A program made the position numbers and the translations under genes. DNA of 64,000 nt, from assembly GCA_019244295.1 (NCBI GenBank), contig JAFASX010000084.1, positions 1 to 64,000 of the forward strand. The letters run 5' to 3'. The DNA is from Pseudonocardia sp. Lineage in GTDB: Bacteria > Actinomycetota > Actinomycetes > Mycobacteriales > Pseudonocardiaceae. The notes under the pieces were generated by a model. The model was not told the origin of the DNA. It searched no databases and worked only from the letters and a program-made list of their open reading frames with translations. Positions 10,580 through 19,842 of this stretch are shown here, in pieces; positions within the stretch are counted from its first letter, which is position 1, and each line of letters starts with the position of its first letter.

Positions 10580-10710
10580 GACCCCTACGTCACGCGGGCA
10601 CGTGAGCGGTTGGCCGCGTGCGGTCTGGATCAGTGGAACGCGCATCACGTGGAGGCCAAGCTGGTCGCCCGCATGATCGAGAGCAACATTCGACAGGCCG
10701 AGGTGAACTC
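10580..10710 (+). pseudogene. Fragment resembling SCP1.201/DddA-like deaminase catalytic segment
   Basis: RERLAACGLDQWNAHHVEAKLVARMIESNIRQAEV: HVE motif context; downstream NNPxC half missing. Confidence 0.4.
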
Positions 10711-10775
10711 TAGATGCCGACCAGCCGAGGTGGAGCTCGCGATGGCGCCACCGATCAGGCCGTCAACGCTAGACG

Positions 10776-10977
10776 CTAGCCCGGGGTGGGAGCACGCAGG
10801 GCGTGCTTAGCGATGGCATGCAGCTGGCATGGCCACGGTGCCGCGCCGGAGATTGTGCGACAGGTGGCGCAGTGCCCGGTGGAGTCCGGGGTGTGAGCGG
10901 CCAGCAGCCGCTGAAGTGAGGCCGGTTCGCTGAAGCGGACCAGAAACCGCGCAGCGACCTCGACGAGGTCGTTCATG
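10776..10977 (-). CDS. Small hypothetical protein
   Basis: MNDLVEVAARFLVRFSEPASLQRLLAAHTPDSTGHCATCRTISGAAPWPCQLHAIAKHAL. Confidence 0.4.
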
Positions 10978-11190
10978 GCGAGCGAGTCGGGCTGGTTGAT
11001 CCGCGTGCTGTCCATCACCTGATGATGCATTTTAAATCCGTAACATTCAAGAAGGCATGTGCAGCTCACCGCAGCCGGCTATATTGCCCTGGCCGACGTC
11101 GCCTGGGGGTTGGGCATCCCGTTCACCCAGTGGTGGGCCGAGCATCCGTGTTACCACCGCGACTGAAAGCCGGCGTGAACGGAGCGCGGG

Positions 11191-12015
11191 TTGACCACGG
11201 GCGGAGACGAGCTGTCGCGGACGCTGCGGCGGCTGCGCGACGCGTCCGGGATGTCCACCCGCCAGGCCGGGTCGAGTCTGGGCTGGAGCCAGGCCAAGGT
11301 CTCTCGTTTGGAGACAGGGCGTAACCTGTCTAGCCCGGACGACGCCGTCGCGCTCGCGCGGGTGTACGGGGCTGATCCCGAGACCGTGGCGCGGGTGGCC
11401 GAGCTGGCCGGTGAGGTTAAGGCGTTCAGCAGGCGGGCCTACCTCAACCCCACCGCCGAGGCCCAGAAACGTCTCGCCGCCGTGGAGAAGTCCTCGGCCC
11501 GGATTCGCACCTACTCACCAGCGGTGATCCCCGGGGTCCTGCAGACCGCCGACTACATGCGCGCGATCTTCACCGCGCCCGGCTCGAAGCCCCGCACCCC
11601 AGAGCAGCTGGCCGAGGCTATCGAGCTGCGCTTGAGCCGACGAGCTGCCCTGGGCCAGGATGGGCAAGAGTTCACCCTGATCACCACTGAGGGTGTGCTG
11701 GGCTGGATGGCCACCTCACCGCGGGTGATGATCGACCAGTTGGAGCGCATCTCCGGACTGGACCTACCCGGTGTGCGGGTCGGGATCATCCCCTGGGGCA
11801 CCCGCGCTCGAGTGTTTCCGCTGCATACCTGGGATGTCTACGACTCCCGCGCGGTCGCCGTCGGCACCGCCACCGCCACCGCACTGCTGACCAACCTACG
11901 CGAGGTGGCTATCTACAGCGCCCTCTTCGACCAGCTCGAACACATGGCGATGTTCGGCGAAGCATGTCGGGAGATCCTCACTCGAGCGGTGCATCGCTAC
12001 CGCGAGCTGACGTGA
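11191..12015 (+). CDS. Helix-turn-helix protein with DUF5753 (Scr1-type) domain
   Basis: LSRTLRRLRDASGMSTRQAGSSLGWSQAKVSRLETGRN...IRTYSPAVIPGVLQTADYMRAIF. Confidence 0.9.
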   Translation: MTTGGDELSRTLRRLRDASGMSTRQAGSSLGWSQAKVSRLETGRNLSSPDDAVALARVYGADPETVARVAELAGEVKAFSRRAYLNPTAEAQKRLAAVEKSSARIRTYSPAVIPGVLQTADYMRAIFTAPGSKPRTPEQLAEAIELRLSRRAALGQDGQEFTLITTEGVLGWMATSPRVMIDQLERISGLDLPGVRVGIIPWGTRARVFPLHTWDVYDSRAVAVGTATATALLTNLREVAIYSALFDQLEHMAMFGEACREILTRAVHRYRELT

Positions 12016-12049
12016 GCCACTTCGCCATAGATATGGTCGAGTCCGACGA

Positions 12050-12660
12050 GCAGAACGTCGCCGGGGCGAATGGCGGTCGGCTCGTCGGAAAATCCGCTGG
12101 TGCTGACGACTTGGCTTCCTCGATGAAAGCGATGGGGGCTCGGCGTGCTCGACGGCCAGGGCAACAGCAACCCGCTGCGCGGGCTGAACTGCGATCTGTT
12201 CGACGGCGCGGATCTCGTCCTCGGTCATCGGCACCATATCGGGCTCGATCTGTCGGGCCTTGAGACTCATAGTCGGGTTGGCGGAGATCAGCCCACGTTT
12301 CTTGGCGAACCGGAACAGCGATCGAAGCGCATGCACCGCGTTGTTGCGCTGGTAACCCCGCAGGGGATCAAGCGCGGCGTAGATGTCGCTCTTGGTGACT
12401 TCCCACAGGTGGTCATGCAGGGTCGCCCACTGGTCGAGGAACGGGCGGACGGACCCGAAGTAGGCATAGAGGGTTGTCTGAGAGCGAGGTCTGGTACGAG
12501 GATCGCCATCGAGCAACATGTCGAGCCAGTGCCGACGGGCTCGGCGAAGCCGGGTGCCAGGTCGCCGGCACTGGGTCGATCCAGGACCGGATCGCCGGTG
12601 TCGTGTTGTTGTCGAGCAGACCGAGGTCGTCGAGCACCTCGGCGAGGCGTAATAGATTCG
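12050..12660 (-). pseudogene. Tyrosine recombinase/integrase remnant
   Basis: Minus strand: TTLYAYFGSVRPFLDQWATLHDHLWEVTKSDIYAALDPLRGYQRNNAVHALRSLFRFAKKRGLISANPTMSLK; frameshifts; catalytic C-terminus lost. Confidence 0.65.
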
Positions 12661-12699
12661 CTCGACGGCCGTGGATACTGGCCGGGAGGGGCGGCTACG

Positions 12700-13353
12700 T
12701 CAGCTCTCCTCGAATGTGATGTTCTGCTCGAGGGGATTTCGTGGCACTCGTAGAGCGTTTGCGGGGAAATCAGGTTCGGAGTAGCCGATTGCCACGCCGC
12801 AGAGGATCCGCATTTCCTCTGGTATGGTGAGCTGTTCGCGGATGATGTCGGGGTAGCCAGCGATCGACACCTGAACACATGTATCGACCCCGCGGGCGGT
12901 GAGCGCCAGAATTAAGGTCTGCAGGAACATGCCTACGCCTAGGCTGTCGACGTAATCGAGATCGCGGTGCACGCATACGATGCCGGCGAGCGGGGCCCGG
13001 AAGAATTCCCAGTTGCGAAGTCGCGCGATGCGCCTGGCTTCGGCATCGTGACGCGCTATGCCCATCGATCCGTAGACGAGGGCGCCGAGCTCGAAGCGCA
13101 GGTGGGCGAATGACTCCGGCAAGGGTGGCACCCGCGGCGGTTTCGACTCCGCCTCCCGGAGCAACGCTTCGACCAGCCGGTCGCGTGCCGGGCCGGAGGC
13201 GAACACCACATGCCACGGTTGGATATTGGAGTTCGACGGGGCCCGCACCGCTAGCTTCAGGGCTTCTTCAACGAGCGGTCGAGGCACCGATTTGTCGCGT
13301 AGGAACAGACGCGTCGAGTGGCGTTGATTGATGGCTTCTTCTAGATCGAACAT
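12700..13353 (-). CDS. Nitroreductase family protein
   Basis: AINQRHSTRLFLRDKSVPRPLVEEALKLAVRAPSNSNIQPWHVVF...SLGVGMFLQTLILALTARGV. Confidence 0.85.
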   Translation of the reverse strand: MFDLEEAINQRHSTRLFLRDKSVPRPLVEEALKLAVRAPSNSNIQPWHVVFASGPARDRLVEALLREAESKPPRVPPLPESFAHLRFELGALVYGSMGIARHDAEARRIARLRNWEFFRAPLAGIVCVHRDLDYVDSLGVGMFLQTLILALTARGVDTCVQVSIAGYPDIIREQLTIPEEMRILCGVAIGYSEPDFPANALRVPRNPLEQNITFEES

Positions 13354-13569
13354 TCTGGACGCCGCCTACTCCTGGATGGACAGGACAGTCTTACCCGCTG
13401 GGTGGTGCGCCCGCCCGTCGCTTCGAACGCGCTTCCCGAGCTTGTCAGAATTTCCATGTAAGCAACGGATGACTGATATCATTATTCTATCACAGAGGAG
13501 CGGTCCTGATGCCGAGCGGCGGCGACCGCCGTGCGGAGATACAGTATCCCGTACAACGAAGAGTGCGCC

Positions 13570-13960
13570 CGACTTGAACGTTCATTCCGGTAGTTTTGTG
13601 CTTACCTGAGTATAGCTCGGGATGGTCGGCCCATGACCAGTACGGGAGCAGGGTTCCATCCACGATGTACTGTTTCTTCGGGTCCATCTCATCGGCAGTT
13701 GGCACAAATTTCTTGAGCACCCTGCCTAGCAACTGAGTTATCACCGAGATAGCGCGACTAAACGTCGGCTGCGACACCCCGTATGTTTCCCCTAACTCCA
13801 CCTGAACACGATTCTGTCGCATGTAAGTCAGCGCAACAACGACAGAATCATACAAACCCAAAATGGGCGGCCATCTCTTATCCGCGGGCTTCATGTCATC
13901 GTTGATCAACGCGCACAATTTCATGATCTGTGCAATGGTGAAGTCCGTGGTATGATGCAT
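13570..13960 (-). mobile_element. Truncated IS5-type DDE transposase
   Basis: MHHTTDFTIAQIMKLCALI...YGVSQPTFSRAISVITQLLGRVL...QYIVDGTLLPYWSWADHPELYSGKHKTTGMNVQV, truncated. Confidence 0.75.
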
Positions 13961-13969
13961 ATCAGACGG

Positions 13970-14395
13970 TCCGTTTGTGAAAGCTTGCTGTGTGGAGACG
14001 CAAGTGAGGGTGATCAGCGTATCCGCGGGCCAGTCCAACGCAGCGTGTAAGGACAGGTGTTGGACTGTGAACCTGAGGTCATCAAGGCTGACGGTCCGAC
14101 CCAGGCGGCGAGACAGGGCTTCGCAAAGGACGGCTGACGCCCATCCCGATGGGATGCCCTCGGCATCCAGGTAGTGCCGAGCGTCGTCGAAGGCTGCTCC
14201 GAAGTGCCGCAACTCGTCGAATCCGAGCGTTGGAAAGACGACGGTGTCTAGCTTAGGCCGAGCCCAGGGTTGCGGACACGTCTCGCCACGTTCCTATCGC
14301 CTGACCGTCGAGCGCTCAACGCCAACCGCCTCGGCCAACCGTTCCTGACTGAAACCGGCCGCCTTGCGGGTACCGACCAGTCGGTGCTGTTGGTC
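13970..14395 (-). pseudogene. XRE-family regulator remnant, in-frame stop
   Basis: Minus strand: VGTRKAAGFSQERLAEAVGVERSTVRR*ERGETCPQPWARPKL...LRHFGAAFDDARHYLDAEGIPSGWASAVLCEALSRRLGRTVSLDDLRFT, then abuts the transposase fragment. Confidence 0.65.
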
Positions 14396-14423
14396 TTGCC
14401 ATCTTGCCCCAGAGCGCTGATCG

Positions 14424-14545
14424 GCCGTAGGCCGCCGCGTACGCGGCGCCGGGCGCGGCTGGCGAGTTGGCGGGCCGCCTGCGACGAGCGCTCGACGATC
14501 GGCGCGATCTCATCGAACGGCATGTCGAACACACCCCGCCCCTGA
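14424..14545 (-). pseudogene. ECF sigma factor region 4 remnant
   Basis: GVFDMPFDEIAPIVERSSQAARQLASRARRRVRG. Confidence 0.65.
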
Positions 14546-14549
14546 GCGG

Positions 14550-14954
14550 CTAGCTCTTGCGCGGTTCGCCCCGGTAGTAGCCGAAGCTCCACAGGTTGCC
14601 TTCCGGGTCGGTCACCGTGAACTCCCGGTTGCCGTACTCCTGGTCGGCGAGCTCGCACACGATTCGCGCGCCGGCGGTTTTGGCTCGTTGGTAGAGCTCG
14701 TCCACGTGATCGGTGACCACATAGGCTCCGGCTGTGCCCGGCTGACGGGACCAGTCCGCGCCGGGCTTGTAATCACTGAGCATGACGCCGCCACCCTCCG
14801 GCCAGGACAGTTGCGCGTGCGCCACCGTGCCGTCGTCCTCGTAAACGGCGGTCTCCTCGAAACCGAGGGTGGCGACCAACCAGTCGATCAACTCGCGCGC
14901 ATCGTGGGCCTGCAGCGTGAGCCACACGGTCGGTGCTGGGGCATCCGCACTCAT
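14550..14954 (-). CDS. VOC-family (glyoxalase-like) protein
   Basis: PTVWLTLQAHDARELIDWLVATLGFEETAVYEDDG...EYGNREFTVTDPEGNLWSFGYYRG. Confidence 0.85.
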   Translation of the reverse strand: MSADAPAPTVWLTLQAHDARELIDWLVATLGFEETAVYEDDGTVAHAQLSWPEGGGVMLSDYKPGADWSRQPGTAGAYVVTDHVDELYQRAKTAGARIVCELADQEYGNREFTVTDPEGNLWSFGYYRGEPRKS

Positions 14955-15016
14955 GACTCCAGTATCCGGCGTCGGTGCCAGTCGAGGCTAGGAGATTCGG
15001 GAGACGTGGAAGCGCG

Positions 15017-15343
15017 TTAGAGCGCCAGCCCGAGATAACGGGTGATGGCGTACTCGACCTCGGCCAGCTCGTCTCGTTCCAAGCACCCCACAGGACCACC
15101 CTCGACATAGCGGGTGTCGATGGATCTGATCTGGTCGACCAGGAACCTGGTTGGGACGCCCATCAGTTTCAGTGTCGGCCGGAAGACCGCTTCCTGAGCG
15201 CTCCGCGAGGTCGGAACCACGGTCGCCGTGCTCCACGCCAGTGAGCTTGGGCTGACCACCAGACCGAAGCGCTTGCCCCGCTGCTCGTGCCCCCGCTTCT
15301 CATCACCAAAGTTAACCCGGTAGACAGCTCCCCGGATCACCAA
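15017..15343 (-). CDS. MazF/PemK-type toxin
   Basis: [33 protein letters not shown]; overlaps upstream antitoxin ORF. Confidence 0.8.
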   Translation of the reverse strand: MVIRGAVYRVNFGDEKRGHEQRGKRFGLVVSPSSLAWSTATVVPTSRSAQEAVFRPTLKLMGVPTRFLVDQIRSIDTRYVEGGPVGCLERDELAEVEYAITRYLGLAL

Positions 15344-15540
15344 GAGTCCTCTTCTGCGGACAGGTCCTCATCGGCCAGGCGTTCGGCGTCCGCGCGGGCT
15401 TGCCGGAGCCAGGCTTCGCGCTCTAGCAGTCTCAAGGCGCGCCGAATGACGTCGGTCACCACCTCGTCCGGACGCCTGGCCGATTCGATGATCCGCCTGT
15501 CCTCTTCGGTCGGTCGGAAGGCGATCTGCGATGTCCCCAC
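15337..15540 (-). CDS. Cognate antitoxin (RHH-like)
   Basis: [45 protein letters not shown]; overlaps the toxin start. Confidence 0.7.
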   Translation of the reverse strand: MGTSQIAFRPTEEDRRIIESARRPDEVVTDVIRRALRLLEREAWLRQARADAERLADEDLSAEEDSW

Positions 15541-15559
15541 GCCGCAATGATAAGTGAAT

Positions 15560-16000
15560 TGTCAGACGGACCTAGCTCGTCGAGCACCCGTGGGTAGGCC
15601 GCTGCCTTGTCGGTGGTCATTTCGCTGGGGTTCGGGTCGTGTTCGAGGGTGTGGGTGAGGAACCGGCGGGTGGCGCTTAGGTTCCGCTTCTGGGAGACCA
15701 GCACGTTGATGACCTGCTGGTGCTGGTCGATAGCCCGGTAGGGCTAGACCGAGCGTCCGGCGGCTGTGACGTAGGTTTCGTCGGGCGAATCACCGATCAT
15801 CTGGGAGGTGCCGGCGGGGTCGTGCGGCGTCGATGAAAAGCGGGGTGAACCGCTGCACCTATCGAGAGACCGTGATGTGATCGACCGTAATGCCGCGCTT
15901 AGCCAGTAGCCTCCTCGACATCACGGGAGGACAGGCCGTAGCGCGGGTATCAGCGCACCGCGATCATGATCACATCGGGAGGGAACCGGAACCCCGCGAA
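15560..16000 (-). mobile_element. IS6-family transposase remnant
   Basis: Broken-frame reading: YGLSSRDVEE...; TPLFIDAARPRRHLPDDR.SPDETYVTAAGRSV*PYRAIDQHQQVINVLVSQKRNLSATRRFLTHTLEHDPNPSEMTTDKAAAYPRVLDEL. Confidence 0.75.
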
Positions 16001-16281
16001 GCTGGACCCGGGCGCGGACACACAAGCAGAGCGACGACGCATCAGCCCACCCTTCACCCTGCCCGAATCCGTTATCCGTCAACGCAACAGCGCCCTTTGG
16101 TCATCTGCCTCGTGGCCGGGAAGATCACCAATCGATCCAACATGCGCCATACGTTCCAGGTAGTTCCCGCAGGTTGACAGTGCCGGCCGCCGGACGGAAA
16201 CAGCACTTCAGCAAGGTGTAGATACACCAACTTGACAGACCCGTGTATTGCAGACGAACACAGAGAGGCCAAGAAACAAGA

Positions 16282-17106
16282 ATGACAGAGCCGCAGCCCA
16301 GTCCTTCCCTGGTGGGTACTATGTACGACCAGCTCACCGATATATTTGCGCAGAACTTCGGCGGTAACCTTCATTTTGGTTACTGGGAAAACGAGAAGGA
16401 CAATAGTTCCGTCGAGGTGGCCACCGACCGGCTGACGGATCTAGTGGCCGGTCGGCTGGCCTTGTCTGGGGTAGGTCGTGTATTGGATGTGGGCTGCGGC
16501 AGCGGCAAGGCGTCCGTACAAATTGCCACCGGCCGGGGATTGCATGTGGTCGGAATCACCGTCAGCGATTATCAGCTCCAGTTGTCCAGGGTACGCTCGT
16601 ACGACAAGGGGTTGCCGGGACGGGTTTCGTTCCACCTGGCAGATGCTGCGGAACTCCCCTTCGGGGACTCCTCGTTCGATGGTGCCTACGCCATCGAGTC
16701 CATAATCCACATAAGAGACAAGGATGCTGTCTTCGGTCACTTGGCCCGGGTATTGCGCCCCGGCGCACGGCTGGTCGTGGCCGACATGTACCTGAACGGC
16801 GAGATCAGCGGTGAGGAGGCTGATCTCGTGGCGCAGGCGAGACAGCTCTTCCAGGCTCCGCCTTTTATCACCGCTGAAATATACCGTAAATACGTACACC
16901 GCGCCGGTCTACAGCTCCTGGAATTCACGGATATCCGCGAGAACGTCCAGCGCTCGTATGCCAGCCTAGTCACCATGTGTCATCAAATCGCATCTATCTC
17001 CGGCGGCGAGGCCTCTTCACAAATGGCGACCATCGCTCACATCATCGAACAGTTTGGGGTCATCCCACAAGTCAGCTACATGCTGCTCACCGCAATACGC
17101 CCATGA
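16282..17106 (+). CDS. SAM-dependent methyltransferase
   Basis: GNLHFGYWENEKD...VGRVLDVGCGSGKASVQIA...VLRPGARLVVADMYLNGE. Confidence 0.85.
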   Translation: MTEPQPSPSLVGTMYDQLTDIFAQNFGGNLHFGYWENEKDNSSVEVATDRLTDLVAGRLALSGVGRVLDVGCGSGKASVQIATGRGLHVVGITVSDYQLQLSRVRSYDKGLPGRVSFHLADAAELPFGDSSFDGAYAIESIIHIRDKDAVFGHLARVLRPGARLVVADMYLNGEISGEEADLVAQARQLFQAPPFITAEIYRKYVHRAGLQLLEFTDIRENVQRSYASLVTMCHQIASISGGEASSQMATIAHIIEQFGVIPQVSYMLLTAIRP

Positions 17107-17398
17107 CCGGACCATCCCGGGGGTTATTGGAGGCCTAGCCCTGGGTATTCGTGCGCCCAGCAGGCTGGAGGTGGCCTTGTGTAGGTGATCTTTGGTTGTC
17201 AGCTCGTCGTCGCTTGCCGGTGTGAGTCCGGTCCGGGTAGCTGCTAGTTTCTCGTAATGAAGGCTCATTTACTCGGACGACTAGCATTATCGCTGCTCAG
17301 ATCACGATCCTCATGGTGCATGGGTAAACCTACTACCATTACGGGACACTAGCGCCTTCAATCACCAATCGCCGAACTACCTCGGTCCTGCTGACCTA

Positions 17399-18097
17399 CT
17401 AAGAAGCGCTCGCAATCTTAGGATGATAACGAAGAAGGACGACATCACCGATCGGTTTTGCTTCAACTAGTTGCATCCGACGGCGCGGTCCGCCTAGGTA
17501 GCTTCCGGGATTAAGGAACCGTGGCGCTCCGGAATCCCCGACGACGACCGGAGCGACAGCTAAGTGAATTTCATCCACCAGACCAGCGGACAGGAAAGCG
17601 GTATGAATGCTACCGCCTCCCTCGACCATCAGTTTCTTTACACCGCGCCGGGCGAGGTCATCTAGAAGCATGCCGAAGTCAACCTCAGTGCCAAGTGACA
17701 CTACGTCGGCAAGTCCGGTCAGCTCAGCTCTGAGTCGCTCGGCACCGACGTCCGTGGTATAGACGATTTTCTCGCCCCCAATGTGCCAGAACTCGAGGCT
17801 TGAATCTAGCTTTCCGCTGGCCGAAATAGTCACCTTAAGTGGGTGTTCGGACTCTCCTCGCCTGATCCTGGCAGCCCGACGCTCCGCACTCTTGACAATC
17901 AGTCGTGGATTGTCCGTCCGTACCGTGCCAGCGCCAATCAGAATCGCATCCATTTCTGATCGAACTTGATCAACACGGTCGAAGTCTTCCTCGTTCGACA
18001 AGAGAAGTCTCTTAGGACTTGTGTCGTCAGTGTAGCCGTCAATGCTCACGGCCACACTGAGAAGTACGTACGGACGACTCACGAGTTTCCTCCGCAA
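17399..18097 (-). CDS. RibD C-terminal / dihydrofolate reductase-like protein
   Basis: PYVLLSVAVSIDGYTDDTS...DAILIGAGTVRTDNPRL...KLMVEGGGSIHTAFLSAGLVDEIHLAVAPVVVG. Confidence 0.85.
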   Translation of the reverse strand: MRRKLVSRPYVLLSVAVSIDGYTDDTSPKRLLLSNEEDFDRVDQVRSEMDAILIGAGTVRTDNPRLIVKSAERRAARIRRGESEHPLKVTISASGKLDSSLEFWHIGGEKIVYTTDVGAERLRAELTGLADVVSLGTEVDFGMLLDDLARRGVKKLMVEGGGSIHTAFLSAGLVDEIHLAVAPVVVGDSGAPRFLNPGSYLGGPRRRMQLVEAKPIGDVVLLRYHPKIASAS

Positions 18098-18176
18098 CCC
18101 TTGGTCATCCGCGGTGTCGACGGCGAGTTTGTACTCTGAACCACCGCACTCGGAAAGACCGGCCGAGACGGCGCGC

Positions 18177-18521
18177 TCAGTGCGCGTGATCGTGACTTAT
18201 CGGGCGGTGCGCCAGCGATTGGGCCCGCTCAGCCACCTCCCCGGCGGCCACCGTGCCCTGCTGAGCCAACACGTCTTCCAGCGCGCCGAGCCAGTGCTCG
18301 TAATAGCTCCACGGCCGGCCGCCGGGGTTGGCCTCCCAGGCCGCGATTCGGGCGATCAGCGCCGCCTGAAACTCGGGCCAGGTGAACGCTCCGGCGTCGT
18401 ACAGCGTGACCGCCATGCCGAACGCGCGGCTCTCCCAGGGCTCGGCGAATATCAGCTCACCGTTCGAGCGCGGCGGCGCCGCCAGCCCGTCGATGTCAAG
18501 GGGGGCCAGTAGGGGCGTCAC
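18177..18521 (-). CDS. Nitrile hydratase accessory/activator protein
   Basis: [45 protein letters not shown]...[18 protein letters not shown] overlap with alpha subunit. Confidence 0.85.
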   Translation of the reverse strand: MTPLLAPLDIDGLAAPPRSNGELIFAEPWESRAFGMAVTLYDAGAFTWPEFQAALIARIAAWEANPGGRPWSYYEHWLGALEDVLAQQGTVAAGEVAERAQSLAHRPISHDHAH

Positions 18522-19102
18522 GGAGCGGACACCTTCGCCACCCCGACTAGAGCCTCCCGGGTGATCAAGGGGACGAGTTCCTCTTCGGACAGGTGCTCCG
18601 TCCCGGCCGGACGTTCCGGCAACACCAGCCACCGCACCTCGCTGCTGGAGTCGCGCACGATGATCTGCACGTCGGAACCCAGCCGCAGGCCCATCTCAGC
18701 GAGCACCGCCCGGGGTTCCCGAACCACCCGAGCCCGGTAAGCCGGGTCTTTATACCACGACGGCGGTAGCCCGAGCACCGGCCAGGGATAGCACGAGCAC
18801 AGCGTGCACACCACCACGTTGTGCGTGGTCGCGGTGTTCTTGACGACGACGATGTGCTCGCCCTGCGGGCCGGCGAAGCCCAACTCCTTGATCGCTGAAG
18901 TGCCATCGGCGAGCAGGCGCTTGCGGTACTCCGGGTCCGTCCAGGCTTTGGCGACGACCTTGGCACCGTTCAGCGGACCGACGTTGGATTCGTAATTGGC
19001 GATGAACTTGTCCATCACCGCTGGGTCGACCAGGCCGCGCTCGGTGAGCAGTTGCTCGAGGGCCTCGGTGCGCAGCGCGGGGGAGATTCGTGACGTGGTC
19101 AT
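18518..19102 (-). CDS. nthA: Nitrile hydratase alpha subunit, cobalt-type
   Basis: [41 protein letters not shown] metal-binding motif; ATGA overlap with beta. Confidence 0.92.
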   Translation of the reverse strand: MTTSRISPALRTEALEQLLTERGLVDPAVMDKFIANYESNVGPLNGAKVVAKAWTDPEYRKRLLADGTSAIKELGFAGPQGEHIVVVKNTATTHNVVVCTLCSCYPWPVLGLPPSWYKDPAYRARVVREPRAVLAEMGLRLGSDVQIIVRDSSSEVRWLVLPERPAGTEHLSEEELVPLITREALVGVAKVSAP

Positions 19103-19800
19103 GCGGCCGGCTCCAGGTAGCTTTCGAACAGCTCGGCGGTCAGGGTGAACGGCTCGGTGTCGGATACAGAAGAGCCCCACAGCTCGTGGGATTCGAAGCG
19201 GACGGTATAGACGTGCTGGGGGTTCTCGCCGAGGAAGTGGGCGTGCGTGTCGGGCAATAGCGCCGCCGGCTGCACTTGCTCGACCACCCCGGTATGGCCG
19301 CGCACGTAACCGGGTAGCCGAGTGTGCCCGGCCGGTGACATGTCCTTGGCCCGCACCTGTTGACCGACCGCGAACGCGGGCTCGGCCTCAATAGTGCGCA
19401 GTGAGCCGGGACCGGTGGCGGAATAGTTCGGCTTGTTCGGTTCCGGCACCGGCGGCTCCGGCACGTGCTCCCCGGTGATATTGCGCGCCCTGGCATCGAT
19501 GGCGCCCGGCGCCAGGATCGCGCTGTCGACGAGCATCAACTCGATGGCGTTAAGCCAGCGCCCATAATATCCATCGTCCAGATAGGCAGCGCGGTCCAAA
19601 CGCTCGAGGGCATGGCGGAAGGCGTCCAGATTCTGACCCGAGACCCGTCCCATTGACAGCAGGGTCAGCGCGAATGCCCGGCCCTCCCACTTCTCGGCGA
19701 ACACCGGTTCGTCCGGACGTGGTGGGGAAACCGCCCCCCAGCCCGTTGTCCCACCCAGGTCGGCGAACTTGTCCACGGCCGCACCCTTCGCCTCGATCAC
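19099..19800 (-). CDS. nthB: Nitrile hydratase beta subunit
   Basis: [38 protein letters not shown]...[27 protein letters not shown]...[13 protein letters not shown]. Confidence 0.92.
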   Translation of the reverse strand: MIEAKGAAVDKFADLGGTTGWGAVSPPRPDEPVFAEKWEGRAFALTLLSMGRVSGQNLDAFRHALERLDRAAYLDDGYYGRWLNAIELMLVDSAILAPGAIDARARNITGEHVPEPPVPEPNKPNYSATGPGSLRTIEAEPAFAVGQQVRAKDMSPAGHTRLPGYVRGHTGVVEQVQPAALLPDTHAHFLGENPQHVYTVRFESHELWGSSVSDTEPFTLTAELFESYLEPAA

Positions 19801-19842
19801 GATGGAAGACAGTGATGAATCATAGTGGAAACAGGATCAGGA

